Positions 42,349 to 50,177 of a stretch of DNA of 50,177 nt are shown here, piece by piece. The stretch's first letter is position 1; each line of letters starts with the position of its first letter. Source of the stretch: Flavobacteriaceae bacterium (GTDB taxonomy: Bacteria > Bacteroidota > Bacteroidia > Flavobacteriales > Flavobacteriaceae); contig PANU01000109.1 in NCBI GenBank assembly GCA_002707745.1, positions 1-50,177 of the forward strand, read 5' to 3'. The translations under genes were made by a program, and so were the position numbers. The notes beneath the pieces were generated by a model. That model saw only the letters and a list, made by a program, of their open reading frames with translations. It searched no databases and was not told where the DNA came from.

Positions 42349-43305
42349 TTAGGTTTTTGTTTCCCCATGGTGTGTAATCTTCCGAATGCGGTAAGGACGT
42401 TCGTGTTGCGATTCGTAGTAGGTGCGCATTTGCAGGTCTATAACAATACCAATAGTAAATAACTGAATTCCCACCAGAATGAATAATACACCTAAAAAAA
42501 GCATAGGACGTGTCCCTATGTCTTCTCCCAGTATTTTTTCGATCACCAAATAGATGTTGATGAGTACGCCTAAACCGAAAAAAAAGAGCCCAATGTTACC
42601 AAATAAATACAAGGGTTTTTGCAGGTAATTACGCTGAAAAAGAATGAGTAATAAGTCGTTTACCACTTTAAATGTTCGTCCTAGTCCGTATTTGGATTTT
42701 CCAAATCGTCTGGGTAGGTGGTTCACGGGCATTTCTTTGACGCGGGCGCCGTTCAAAAATGCTAAGAGCGCTATAAACCGATGCATTTCGCCATATAATT
42801 TTAACTCTTTGGCGGTTTCGTTAGTAAAAACTTTTAAGGCACAACCCTGATCCTGAATGTTAAGCTTAGTGGTTTTTCGAATAATAAAATTGGCAATCTT
42901 GGAAGGGATTTTTTTTACAAATGAATCTTTTCTCTTGGCGCGGATTCCTGTAACCAGATCTAAATCTTCGGTTTCTAGTTTTTCGATCATTTTAGGGATG
43001 TCGTTAGGATCGTTTTGTAGGTCGCCATCCATAGTAATTATATAGTCGCCGCTTGCATAATCTATTCCGGCAGCCAGTGCCAGACTCTGCCCGTAATTTT
43101 TTTTCAGTTCAATCACGTGAAGGTATTCATTTTTCATCTTTTTGAGCACCAGAACAGTGTCGTCGGTAGAAAAATCGTCTATGTAAATAAGTTGAAACCT
43201 ATAGCCATTTAATGCTTTTTCAATACTATTGGTAAGTAATTGAATGTTCTCTTCTTCATTGTAAACGGGAACAACAATAGACAGTAAAGCATTGGGATTT
43301 TTCAT
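42349..43305 (-). CDS. GtrB/DPM-like polyprenyl-phosphate glycosyltransferase
   Basis: The 318-residue protein has LSIVVPVYNEEENIQLL, IYIDDFSTDDTVLVL, YIITMDGDLQNDPNDIPKM (DxD), LVTGIRAKRKDSFVKK and MPVNHLPRRFGKSKYGLGRT. Two C-terminal membrane helices (about 230-285) follow. These are the marks of the GtrB/ArnC group, which makes undecaprenyl-phosphate sugar for a GT-C enzyme. The GT-C-like gene 43351 lies directly upstream on the same strand and is a likely user. Confidence 0.92.
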   Translation of the reverse strand: MKNPNALLSIVVPVYNEEENIQLLTNSIEKALNGYRFQLIYIDDFSTDDTVLVLKKMKNEYLHVIELKKNYGQSLALAAGIDYASGDYIITMDGDLQNDPNDIPKMIEKLETEDLDLVTGIRAKRKDSFVKKIPSKIANFIIRKTTKLNIQDQGCALKVFTNETAKELKLYGEMHRFIALLAFLNGARVKEMPVNHLPRRFGKSKYGLGRTFKVVNDLLLILFQRNYLQKPLYLFGNIGLFFFGLGVLINIYLVIEKILGEDIGTRPMLFLGVLFILVGIQLFTIGIVIDLQMRTYYESQHERPYRIRKITHHGETKT

Positions 43306-43350
43306 ATAAAAAGCGTGTAGTGCAAATATAGCATTTTTGGGGTGTGGTTA

Positions 43351-44946
43351 TTACGGTTTTTGATACACGCGGAAATATTCATGCGTTTCAATCAGTTTCC
43401 AATGTTCCTTTACGTATACTGTAAGATCTGAAGTTTCTTCATAATTATTCGCATGATTTTCAAAGTTTTCAAGAAAAACTGTCACTTGCTGGTCTTCAAG
43501 CTTATCCACGTATTCAGGAATCTGATCTGCCAAATGATGGTTAAATACCCAGTCAACACCAATTGGATTTTGTGTTTTAGTAAGGTAATGACCCAGTGTT
43601 ACAGAAGGTAAAATGGTGAAATTGCTATAATTTTCTGAAAGTTGTTTAAGCTCTTTGTACTTATAGTAGGTCTCTGCATCGCTCTTAACACCGGCAAGCT
43701 GCGGAAAAACTTCCCCCATTTTATAAGTGAGTTCTTTTCGTGGACTGTCCAGGTAGGGGGTTTGGTATCCTATATAAAATAGGCCTAAAAATATACTGAT
43801 AATAACTATTCCCAGTGTTTTATTAAAATTTTCGGCAGCCGAGTAACTAAAAAGGAAAAATGCAAAAATAATAGGCAGCGAGAAATCTACAGGCGTATTA
43901 AAACCGTTGCTAATAGAGGCACACCAGCCAAAACTTAAAAATAGCAATAACATCCAATACGCTTTGTTTTTAAAAGACTTAAACAAAGTAAATCCTGTAG
44001 CTAGCATAAACATAGCTTGCACCAAAACCTGTTTTAAAAGACCATAGTTTTCTTCAGTCAGGTATATGTATAAAAAGCAAAATACAGGCCCTGCCACCAC
44101 AGTGGCAAACACAATATTGCTCTTAGCAAAACGGCGCACTGTAACTATTACAATAAGATATGCAATAAGTATCCAGGGATAAAGACGTAAAGAATCTATA
44201 TACGACAACAGTCCGGTTCTTTTAAAACTTGACCCAGTAGTAAAACTAAAAAGCTGATACCACATAGCTTCTAAAGCTCCGTTTACATATACAACTCCAA
44301 TAAAAAGAATTGCAAATAGCACCCCAAAAAGAATAAAATATAAAAGTTTTTTAAAATCCTTTTTAAGTATAAAAAAGAAGGAAAGTAATACTGGGACAAA
44401 GAAAAAAGATTGCTTACAAAGCACAGCTAACGATACAAACAAAGCTCCCAGCGCTACGTGAAACCATTTTGCTTTTGGGGTGAGTAAAAACCATGCTCCT
44501 AATACCGTAAAAAACACCCCATCCACCGTGTTCCAAGGCATTGGTGGGTAGTCGTGAATAGAAATTATGGCTCCCAGTAAAGCCAGGAAGAAAACCGTGT
44601 TTTTTGTATCAATTTTAAACTCCCGGCATAGTAGCACACTGGCCCAATACGAGTATAAAAAGATTTGTACATAGTATAAGCTACGATTTATCAGATATCC
44701 ATAGGTTTCAGAAATGTAAAGTGGCCAGGAATGAAAATAAGGAGAAAAAGCTGGTTTTATGTACACAAAATCCAGATGTGGAAAGTAACCGTTGTACATG
44801 CTCCAGGAAATACTTTGGATGGTTCCCATATCACCATCCTCCAATCCGTAAGGCATATACAGGAACAAATAGCAAATAAGTACTGCAAAATACAGAAAAA
44901 TGAAGGGGTTTTTGTAAATTGGAACAGCGAAACGCTTTAAGTCCAT
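43351..44946 (-). CDS. GT-C-like membrane glycosyltransferase
   Basis: The 531-residue protein has about eleven membrane helices. After the first helix the loop PYGLEDGDMGTIQSISWSMY has the acidic pair (E-D-G-D) expected of GT-C enzymes. A soluble C-terminal domain of about 120 residues follows. It starts 80 bases from the divergent protease gene and is first in the minus-strand group with three GT2 genes. A TATCTTCG-like box lies upstream. Confidence 0.75.
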   Translation of the reverse strand: MDLKRFAVPIYKNPFIFLYFAVLICYLFLYMPYGLEDGDMGTIQSISWSMYNGYFPHLDFVYIKPAFSPYFHSWPLYISETYGYLINRSLYYVQIFLYSYWASVLLCREFKIDTKNTVFFLALLGAIISIHDYPPMPWNTVDGVFFTVLGAWFLLTPKAKWFHVALGALFVSLAVLCKQSFFFVPVLLSFFFILKKDFKKLLYFILFGVLFAILFIGVVYVNGALEAMWYQLFSFTTGSSFKRTGLLSYIDSLRLYPWILIAYLIVIVTVRRFAKSNIVFATVVAGPVFCFLYIYLTEENYGLLKQVLVQAMFMLATGFTLFKSFKNKAYWMLLLFLSFGWCASISNGFNTPVDFSLPIIFAFFLFSYSAAENFNKTLGIVIISIFLGLFYIGYQTPYLDSPRKELTYKMGEVFPQLAGVKSDAETYYKYKELKQLSENYSNFTILPSVTLGHYLTKTQNPIGVDWVFNHHLADQIPEYVDKLEDQQVTVFLENFENHANNYEETSDLTVYVKEHWKLIETHEYFRVYQKP

Positions 44947-45026
44947 GGGTACACACTTTTATTACTACCCTGCGAAGATACATTTTTAATGAAGATTTGT
45001 GTAATTCCTGTTTCTTTTGAAATTTT

Positions 45027-46676
45027 ATGAACCTACGATATTATATTTCTTTACTATTCATTTTAGCTATCTCAATAACAGTTAATGCACAGCATTACGA
45101 TAAACCCTGGTTTTATGTACGTGCTGCAGATACAGTAACAGAACTAACATTTGAAAGAAATGGAGACGTGCTCACCTATACGGGAGATAATATAAAACTG
45201 AAGCAGCTGTTTAAAAAGCACATTATTTACGAGTTTAAAAAAACCTACCGAAAAGCCAACCGAAGAAACCTTAAAAAAACTTTTTTTGTGATTGCAGAAA
45301 GCGAAACATTTAAAGATGAATTACTACGGGAAGTCCCGAACATATTTGTCTTTGGGGAAACCATTGCACCAGAAGACAAAAAAATATTTGAGCCAAACGA
45401 TTATGGTCTAACCAGTACTATTGGCGCAAATATTGGAGAGCAAATTAATTTAGACTACCTGGACTATTTAAAAGCTCCCGAAGCATGGTATTATACCGTG
45501 GGAGAACGTGATGTAATTATAGGTATTTCAGATGGAAGGCTGGATACGCTGGACGCCGATTTTAAAAATAAAACCAGGCTTATTAAAAGTCCGCATATTG
45601 CAGATGGACATGGGTACAGCAGCTCTGCAAATGCAGCGGCTCAGGGTGATAATGAACACGGAAGTGTTGGGGTGTGTTATAATTGTAGTTTGTATGGGAC
45701 GAGTTATGGGGATACAAGAAATTTAAAAAACCTGAAAGAACTCTCAGATATGGGCGTTCGTATTATTAATTGTAGTTGGGCCTCTGTAAGCAGTTACGAT
45801 ACCGCACAGGAAGTAATTAATGAAATGTGGGACAATGGTACTATTGTAATTGCCTCTTCAGGAAATAAAAAGTGGCAAGATACCAAAGGACAGGTGTTTC
45901 ACTATCCTGCATCTTATGATCATGTAATTTCGGTTGGCTCTGTTATGTATCGTAACGATAGCTGGCATGACAATTTAAAATACACCGCAAATAATACATA
46001 TTATGGTGAAAATATTAAACACTACTTAGGACGTACCATTGGGTTTGCTAATAATGATACGCTTGTACCTCCAAAAATATGGCCCATTTCTATTCCAACC
46101 CTTAACTCCAAAGTAGACATTCTTACACCCACGGTTGGGTTATTTCGCTATTCCAGGTATATGTTAGAAAATTTTAAGCTTATGTATAGCGAATATGCAA
46201 CAACGTCGGGAGCAGCGCCCATAGTTTCAGGAACTGTAGGGCTTATGTTGTCCTTGAACCCCTGTTTGCCCGTAGAAGAAATTGAGCCTATTTTAAAAAT
46301 GGCATCTACTAACATAGATTATCTGGAAGTGAATAGGCCTTACAAAGGAAATTATGGCGCAGGAGCATTAAGTACGGGAAATACTATAAAATTATTATAC
46401 AGTTTATACACAGAAGATGCAGTTTCTGTAATTGAAAATCAGGATTTTTCCCGTTGGGATTTTACGGTGCGTTCCTTTTCAGAAAAAACGATTATACGGA
46501 ATCAGAAATTCAGAGAAGATGCTACGCTGGAATTAACGGCAACACAACAAGTGGTTTTGGAACCTGGAACGCATTTAAAACCAAATACTGAAGGAGGTAT
46601 TCTTCTAAAAATAGATCCTACGCTCACTAAAGAATGTGAGTTGCGTTTGCGTGATCCATCACTTTTTAAAAAATAA
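45027..46676 (+). CDS. Exported subtilisin-family (S8) serine protease
   Basis: The 549-residue protein has a signal peptide (MNLRYYISLLFILAISITVNAQ), a prodomain-like segment to about 150, and a subtilase domain. The triad is Asp169 in GISDGRLDT, His211 in GDNEHGSVGV and Ser394 in TTSGAAPIVSG, with Asn280 in ASSGN as the oxyanion residue. The Asp motif (SDGRLDT) departs from the usual DTG. The last 80 residues (VVLEPGTHLKPNTEGGILLKID) resemble the beta coat-hanger repeats of secreted Bacteroidota proteins. No full T9SS sorting domain is seen. It may trim surface proteins; its link to the glycan genes is only positional. Confidence 0.88.
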   Translation: MNLRYYISLLFILAISITVNAQHYDKPWFYVRAADTVTELTFERNGDVLTYTGDNIKLKQLFKKHIIYEFKKTYRKANRRNLKKTFFVIAESETFKDELLREVPNIFVFGETIAPEDKKIFEPNDYGLTSTIGANIGEQINLDYLDYLKAPEAWYYTVGERDVIIGISDGRLDTLDADFKNKTRLIKSPHIADGHGYSSSANAAAQGDNEHGSVGVCYNCSLYGTSYGDTRNLKNLKELSDMGVRIINCSWASVSSYDTAQEVINEMWDNGTIVIASSGNKKWQDTKGQVFHYPASYDHVISVGSVMYRNDSWHDNLKYTANNTYYGENIKHYLGRTIGFANNDTLVPPKIWPISIPTLNSKVDILTPTVGLFRYSRYMLENFKLMYSEYATTSGAAPIVSGTVGLMLSLNPCLPVEEIEPILKMASTNIDYLEVNRPYKGNYGAGALSTGNTIKLLYSLYTEDAVSVIENQDFSRWDFTVRSFSEKTIIRNQKFREDATLELTATQQVVLEPGTHLKPNTEGGILLKIDPTLTKECELRLRDPSLFKK

Positions 46677-46680
46677 AGTA

Positions 46681-47367
46681 TTATACCGTCTTTTGTACTA
46701 CCTCAAAAATCTGGCTTTCATCACATTTTAATGTTTTTGAAGGATATTTTAACAGTAAAGCATAGTCATGTGTTGCCATTAAAATAGTATTGCCATTTTT
46801 ATTAATTTCCTGTAGCACTTGCATTACTTCTACACTGGTTTGTGGATCCAGGTTTCCGGTGGGCTCATCGGCCAAAATAAGTTCTGGGTCGTTTAGTAGG
46901 GCTCTGGCAATAGCAACACGTTGTTGTTCCCCGCCAGAAAGCTGGTAGGGATACTTAAATGCCTTGGTTTTCATTCCAACTTTGTCCAGTACCTGCTCGG
47001 TTTTTTCTTTCATCTTGGCTTTGTCCTTCCAGCCTGTTGCAGTAAGTACAAAATGAAGGTTGTCGCTTACTGTACGATCGTTCAGTAATTTAAAATCCTG
47101 AAACACAACACCCAATTTGCGACGTAAGAACGGGATGTCCTTTTCTTTTAAAGTAGGTAAATCGTAGCCCACTATATGTCCATCCCCTTTTTGAAGGGGT
47201 AGATCACCGTACAGGGTTTTCATAAAACTACTTTTTCCCGTTCCGGTTTTTCCAATGAGGTACACAAATTCGCCTTTATCTATAGAAACCGAAACATCTG
47301 AGAGTATCAAATTTTCTCGTTGAAAGATAGAAGCGTTTTGTAAAGAAAGTACGGTGTTTTCAGACAT
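46681..47367 (-). CDS. ftsE: Cell-division ABC ATPase FtsE
   Basis: The 228-residue ABC ATPase has Walker [10 protein letters not shown] (39-47), Q-loop VFQDFKLL (about 88-95), signature [15 protein letters not shown] (143-157), Walker B LILADEP (163-169) and the H-loop [26 protein letters not shown] and [17 protein letters not shown] are characteristic of FtsE rather than a LolD-type ATPase. It works with FtsX to activate peptidoglycan hydrolases at the septum; ftsX is not in this window. It converges on the protease gene four bases away. Confidence 0.9.
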   Translation of the reverse strand: MSENTVLSLQNASIFQRENLILSDVSVSIDKGEFVYLIGKTGTGKSSFMKTLYGDLPLQKGDGHIVGYDLPTLKEKDIPFLRRKLGVVFQDFKLLNDRTVSDNLHFVLTATGWKDKAKMKEKTEQVLDKVGMKTKAFKYPYQLSGGEQQRVAIARALLNDPELILADEPTGNLDPQTSVEVMQVLQEINKNGNTILMATHDYALLLKYPSKTLKCDESQIFEVVQKTV

Positions 47368-47406
47368 GGAATAAATAGTTTTTAATAAAACGTTTCAAAA
47401 GTAATG

Positions 47407-47871
47407 CTATTCTTTTAAGGCTGAAAGTTTTTCTTTTAGCGCATCAATTTCTTTTTGCTGTTGCAAGGTATACAGCGTTAATTCTTCCACTTTTTCAAGT
47501 AATAAAAGGTTCATTTGTTTAAGGGAAAGCCCTTCTTTTTCAAGTGTTTCGGCCGAAGGAATCTTAGGCAAATGCTTGTGCTTTCGTACAAATGCATCCA
47601 ATGCCTCAAGTGATAATAATTGGTAGTCTGGTTTTAAAGTTGAAAACCCTTTAGCATACCATTCAAACACATAATCTGGCGCCACAGCCCCCTGTAAATC
47701 TACACGCACTTCTTGCGTATGTATTTTTCCTTTTACAGTGAGTAGCTCATCTGGATTGGTCGTGCCAATGCCTATTTTTCCGTTTTTTTCTGAAATATTC
47801 TTGTAGTCACCTCGTTGACCTATGCAGTGTATTGAAACTAGGGCAATTACTATTAACAATGTATTCTTCAT
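47407..47871 (-). CDS. Exported protein with phage-tail-like repeat and coiled coil
   Basis: The 154-residue protein has a signal peptide (MKNTLLIVIALVSIHCIGQ). The block GKIGIGTTNPDELLTVKGKIHTQEV and its follow-up PDYVFEWYAKGFSTLKPDYQLLSLEALDAF are commonly seen in Bacteroidota tail-fibre-like or T9SS-related exported proteins (recalled). A leucine-rich coiled coil closes the protein (QMNLLLLEKVEELTLYTLQQQKEIDALKEKL). The role is unknown; the coiled coil suggests oligomers on the cell surface. Confidence 0.75.
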   Translation of the reverse strand: MKNTLLIVIALVSIHCIGQRGDYKNISEKNGKIGIGTTNPDELLTVKGKIHTQEVRVDLQGAVAPDYVFEWYAKGFSTLKPDYQLLSLEALDAFVRKHKHLPKIPSAETLEKEGLSLKQMNLLLLEKVEELTLYTLQQQKEIDALKEKLSALKE

Positions 47872-48021
47872 AACAAATTGAAATTTTGAATTTAGGTGGT
47901 TTAAATTTAGGTAATTTTATTTTGAAAAAGTTTTACACCCCAAACTATATAATTAACCCGTCATAAATTCGTTACTACTCTAGCAACACTTCTACTTTAA
48001 ATATTCTGAAAACCTACTAGT

Positions 48022-50177
48022 ATGTCAAAAAGCCTCGCACTTTTAGCACTTTTGCTATGCGTTACAGCGTCTACCTTTGCACAACGCACAGCTGTTTTTA
48101 CAAATAACCTTGTAGACTATAACAAGGCCATAGAACTTTACAACAACAATCAGTTTTTAGCGGCACAATCGCTCTTTACTTCCATTAAAGATAATACTGA
48201 TGAAGTTACCATACAAGGCGATTGCGCATATTATATAGCCAATTGCGCAGTTAGGTTAAACCAGCAGGATGCAGACCAGCTTATGGAGGAGTTTGTAGAG
48301 GAATATCCCACAAGCATTAAAAGAAATGAAGCCTATATAAACGTGGCAAATTATTATTTTGAAAACGGAAAATATTCTTACGCCCGTAAATGGTACGATA
48401 AAGTAGACGAAGCTAGCTTACCGAGCAGCGAAAAAGACCGTTATTATTTTAATAATGGCTATGCCTATTTTAAAAACAAACGCTACGAGGAAGCAAAAAA
48501 ATACTTTAACCGGGTAAACACTTCAGAAACCTATGGCTCGCAAGCTAAATATTACCTGGGATTTATTGCGTATGAAGGGGATAATTATACCGAAGCAAAC
48601 ACACTCTTTGAAGAAGTAAAAGGTGATGAACGCTATGATGAAGGCCTGAGCTATTACCAAGCCGACATGAATTTTAAACTCGGCAAATTCCAAAAAGCTA
48701 TCGATTTAGGAAAGGAGCAATACGATGCTTCCAATCCGCAGGAAAAAAGTGAACTTTCTAAAATTATAGGAGAAAGCTACTTTAACCTTGAGCAATACAA
48801 CGACGCCATTCCGTATTTAAAGGAATACAAAGGAAAACGTGGTAAATGGAATAACACAGATTATTACCAGTTAGGGTATGCGTATTACAAACAGGGAGAT
48901 TATGAAAAGGCGATTGGCGAATTCAATAAAATTATAGATGGAAATGACGCTGTAGCTCAAAATGCATACTACCATCTAGCTGAAAGCTATTTAAAATTAG
49001 ATCAAAAACAACAGGCTTTACATGCGTTTAAAAATGCTTCAGAATTGGACTTTTCTGCTGAAATACAAGAAGATGCCTATCTTAATTACGCAAAACTAAG
49101 CTACGAAATTGGAAACAGCTATAAAAGCACACCCGAAGTACTGCTCGGGTTTATGGAAGCGTATCCTAAAAACCCAAATAATAACACGTTAAAAGACTTG
49201 TTAATAGATAGTTATATCACTTCTAAAAATTACGAGGGAGCGATGGAGTTACTGGAAAACAATAAAAATTTTGAAAATAAATTGGCGTATCAAAAAGTAG
49301 CCTTTTACCGAGGAATTGAATTGTATAACGGAGGTGATTACAACCAGGCCATTGCAATGCTTAATAAATCTTTAAAGGAGCCTCGCGACGCAACCTTTAC
49401 CGCAAGAGCTACGTATTGGAAAGCCGAAAGTGACTTTCAGCTTACCAATTTTGAAGAAGCCTTACTTGGCTACAAACAATTTGTGCAATTACCTTCAGCA
49501 TCTCAAACACCAGAGTGGGAGCATAGTAAATACAATATGGCATACAACCAGTTTAAATTAAAAAACTATACCGATGCCATTGCAAACTTTAAGAGTTATG
49601 TAGAAACTTCCAGTTTAAACGATGCACGAAAAAAAGATGCATATGTGAGACTGGGAGATAGCTATTTTGTGACCAGCCAGTATTGGCCAGCAATGGAAAG
49701 TTATAACAAAGCCATTGAGTTAGGCACGCCCGACAAAGATTACGCTTCGTTTCAAAAAGCAATAAGCTACGGTTTTGTGGATAGAACAGACTCTAAAATT
49801 GAGGGGTTACAGGAGTTTGCCAAAAACTTTCCAACATCTGTGTATCGTGACGATGCATTGTATGAGTTAGGAAACACCTATTTAAGCCAAGAAAAAACAG
49901 CCGAGGCTTTAAGAGCCTATGACAAGCTTATTAACGAAATGCCTAAAAGCAGCTATGTTGCTAAAACATTGCTAAAAAAAGCCCTTTTGTATGATAATTC
50001 TGGAAAAAGTAATGAAGCCCTTGTAATTTTTAAACGCGTAGCTAAAGATTTTCCTTCAACACCAGAAGCGTTGCAGGCAGTTTCTTCGGCAAAGCTTATT
50101 TACATAGATCAGGGGAAAGTGAGTGAATATGCCACGTGGGTGCAAGGATTAGATTATGTGCAAGTGGAAGATGCAGA
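48022..50177 (+). CDS. Large exported TPR-repeat protein (5' part)
   Basis: An open frame from ATG 48022 (MSKSLALLALLLCVTASTFAQ) stays open to the end of the window (718 codons), so the gene is partial. A signal peptide is followed by many tetratricopeptide-like helical repeats, each about 34-37 residues with the pattern YYxxNNGYAYFKNKRYEEAKKYF or YYQLGYAYYKQGDYEKAI. Such long TPR proteins occur beside envelope genes in this group; the partner protein is unknown. It was missed by stop-to-stop ORF finding because no stop lies inside the window. Confidence 0.9.
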   Translation, partial: MSKSLALLALLLCVTASTFAQRTAVFTNNLVDYNKAIELYNNNQFLAAQSLFTSIKDNTDEVTIQGDCAYYIANCAVRLNQQDADQLMEEFVEEYPTSIKRNEAYINVANYYFENGKYSYARKWYDKVDEASLPSSEKDRYYFNNGYAYFKNKRYEEAKKYFNRVNTSETYGSQAKYYLGFIAYEGDNYTEANTLFEEVKGDERYDEGLSYYQADMNFKLGKFQKAIDLGKEQYDASNPQEKSELSKIIGESYFNLEQYNDAIPYLKEYKGKRGKWNNTDYYQLGYAYYKQGDYEKAIGEFNKIIDGNDAVAQNAYYHLAESYLKLDQKQQALHAFKNASELDFSAEIQEDAYLNYAKLSYEIGNSYKSTPEVLLGFMEAYPKNPNNNTLKDLLIDSYITSKNYEGAMELLENNKNFENKLAYQKVAFYRGIELYNGGDYNQAIAMLNKSLKEPRDATFTARATYWKAESDFQLTNFEEALLGYKQFVQLPSASQTPEWEHSKYNMAYNQFKLKNYTDAIANFKSYVETSSLNDARKKDAYVRLGDSYFVTSQYWPAMESYNKAIELGTPDKDYASFQKAISYGFVDRTDSKIEGLQEFAKNFPTSVYRDDALYELGNTYLSQEKTAEALRAYDKLINEMPKSSYVAKTLLKKALLYDNSGKSNEALVIFKRVAKDFPSTPEALQAVSSAKLIYIDQGKVSEYATWVQGLDYVQVEDA

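Noticed and set aside
47889-47912. Direct repeat AATTTAGGT twice, 15 bases apart, upstream of the exported coiled-coil gene
   Set aside because: It is short and A+T-rich, so chance is likely; there is no regulator next to it to suggest an operator.
1-50177. CRISPR arrays, prophage or toxin-antitoxin genes, insertion-sequence transposases
   Set aside because: No regularly spaced repeats, phage structural genes, transposase motifs or toxin-antitoxin pairs were found. The only tandem array is the 8-bp repeat at trpB.

Overview
The window looks like an A+T-rich chromosome segment from a member of the Flavobacteriaceae (Bacteroidota). Several independent signs agree. Putative promoters carry the Bacteroidota -7 motif TAnnTTTG rather than a sigma-70 box. 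The tmRNA encodes the tag GENNYALAA. The trp genes are in the order trpE-G-D-C-F-B-A. Lipoproteins have a short lipobox, genes rarely have a Shine-Dalgarno sequence, and short palindromic repeats are scattered between and even inside genes. The genus cannot be named from the sequence alone.

Region 1 (1-7.4 kb, minus strand) is a complete tryptophan operon. It is preceded by an 18-residue leader peptide with three consecutive Trp codons and a terminator hairpin, so it is almost certainly controlled by transcription attenuation. Palindromic repeats have entered the operon at several places, including in frame within trpF, and five 8-bp tandem repeats run into the trpB start codon. A 42-residue ORF follows trpA.

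Region 2 (7.4-14.6 kb) holds a YceI/MarR pair with a likely MarR operator. It is followed by two thioredoxin-fold lipoproteins and two rhodaneses, a small hypothetical gene, a cold-shock protein with a long structured leader, a cardiolipin synthase and a metallophosphoesterase. Region 3 (14.6-15.6 kb) is the tmRNA gene ssrA (minus strand). Downstream of it lie two further copies of its 3' end, which hints at past integration events.

Region 4 (15.6-23.1 kb) is housekeeping and envelope related: a Lys1-type saccharopine-dehydrogenase-like enzyme, a DUF3857 transglutaminase-like exported protein, a DUF1801 protein, kdsA, a membrane protein and typA/bipA.

Region 5 (23.2-45 kb) is a large surface-glycan cluster on mixed strands. 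A small membrane protein, a kinase-like/methyltransferase fusion and three tandem membrane-anchored alkaline-phosphatase-superfamily enzymes form one plus-strand unit. They are followed by GT2, GT4 and GT-C type glycosyltransferases, a Wzx-like flippase, and the parts of a dTDP-3-amino-3,6-dideoxyhexose pathway (3,4-ketoisomerase, DegT aminotransferase, GNAT-like acyltransferase). Sugar nucleotide precursor genes (rmlA/rmlB) and a polymerase or ligase are not recognised here. Several genes in this cluster use TTG or GTG starts.

Region 6 (45-50.2 kb) has a subtilisin-family protease, ftsE, a small exported coiled-coil protein and the start of a long TPR protein that runs off the end of the window.
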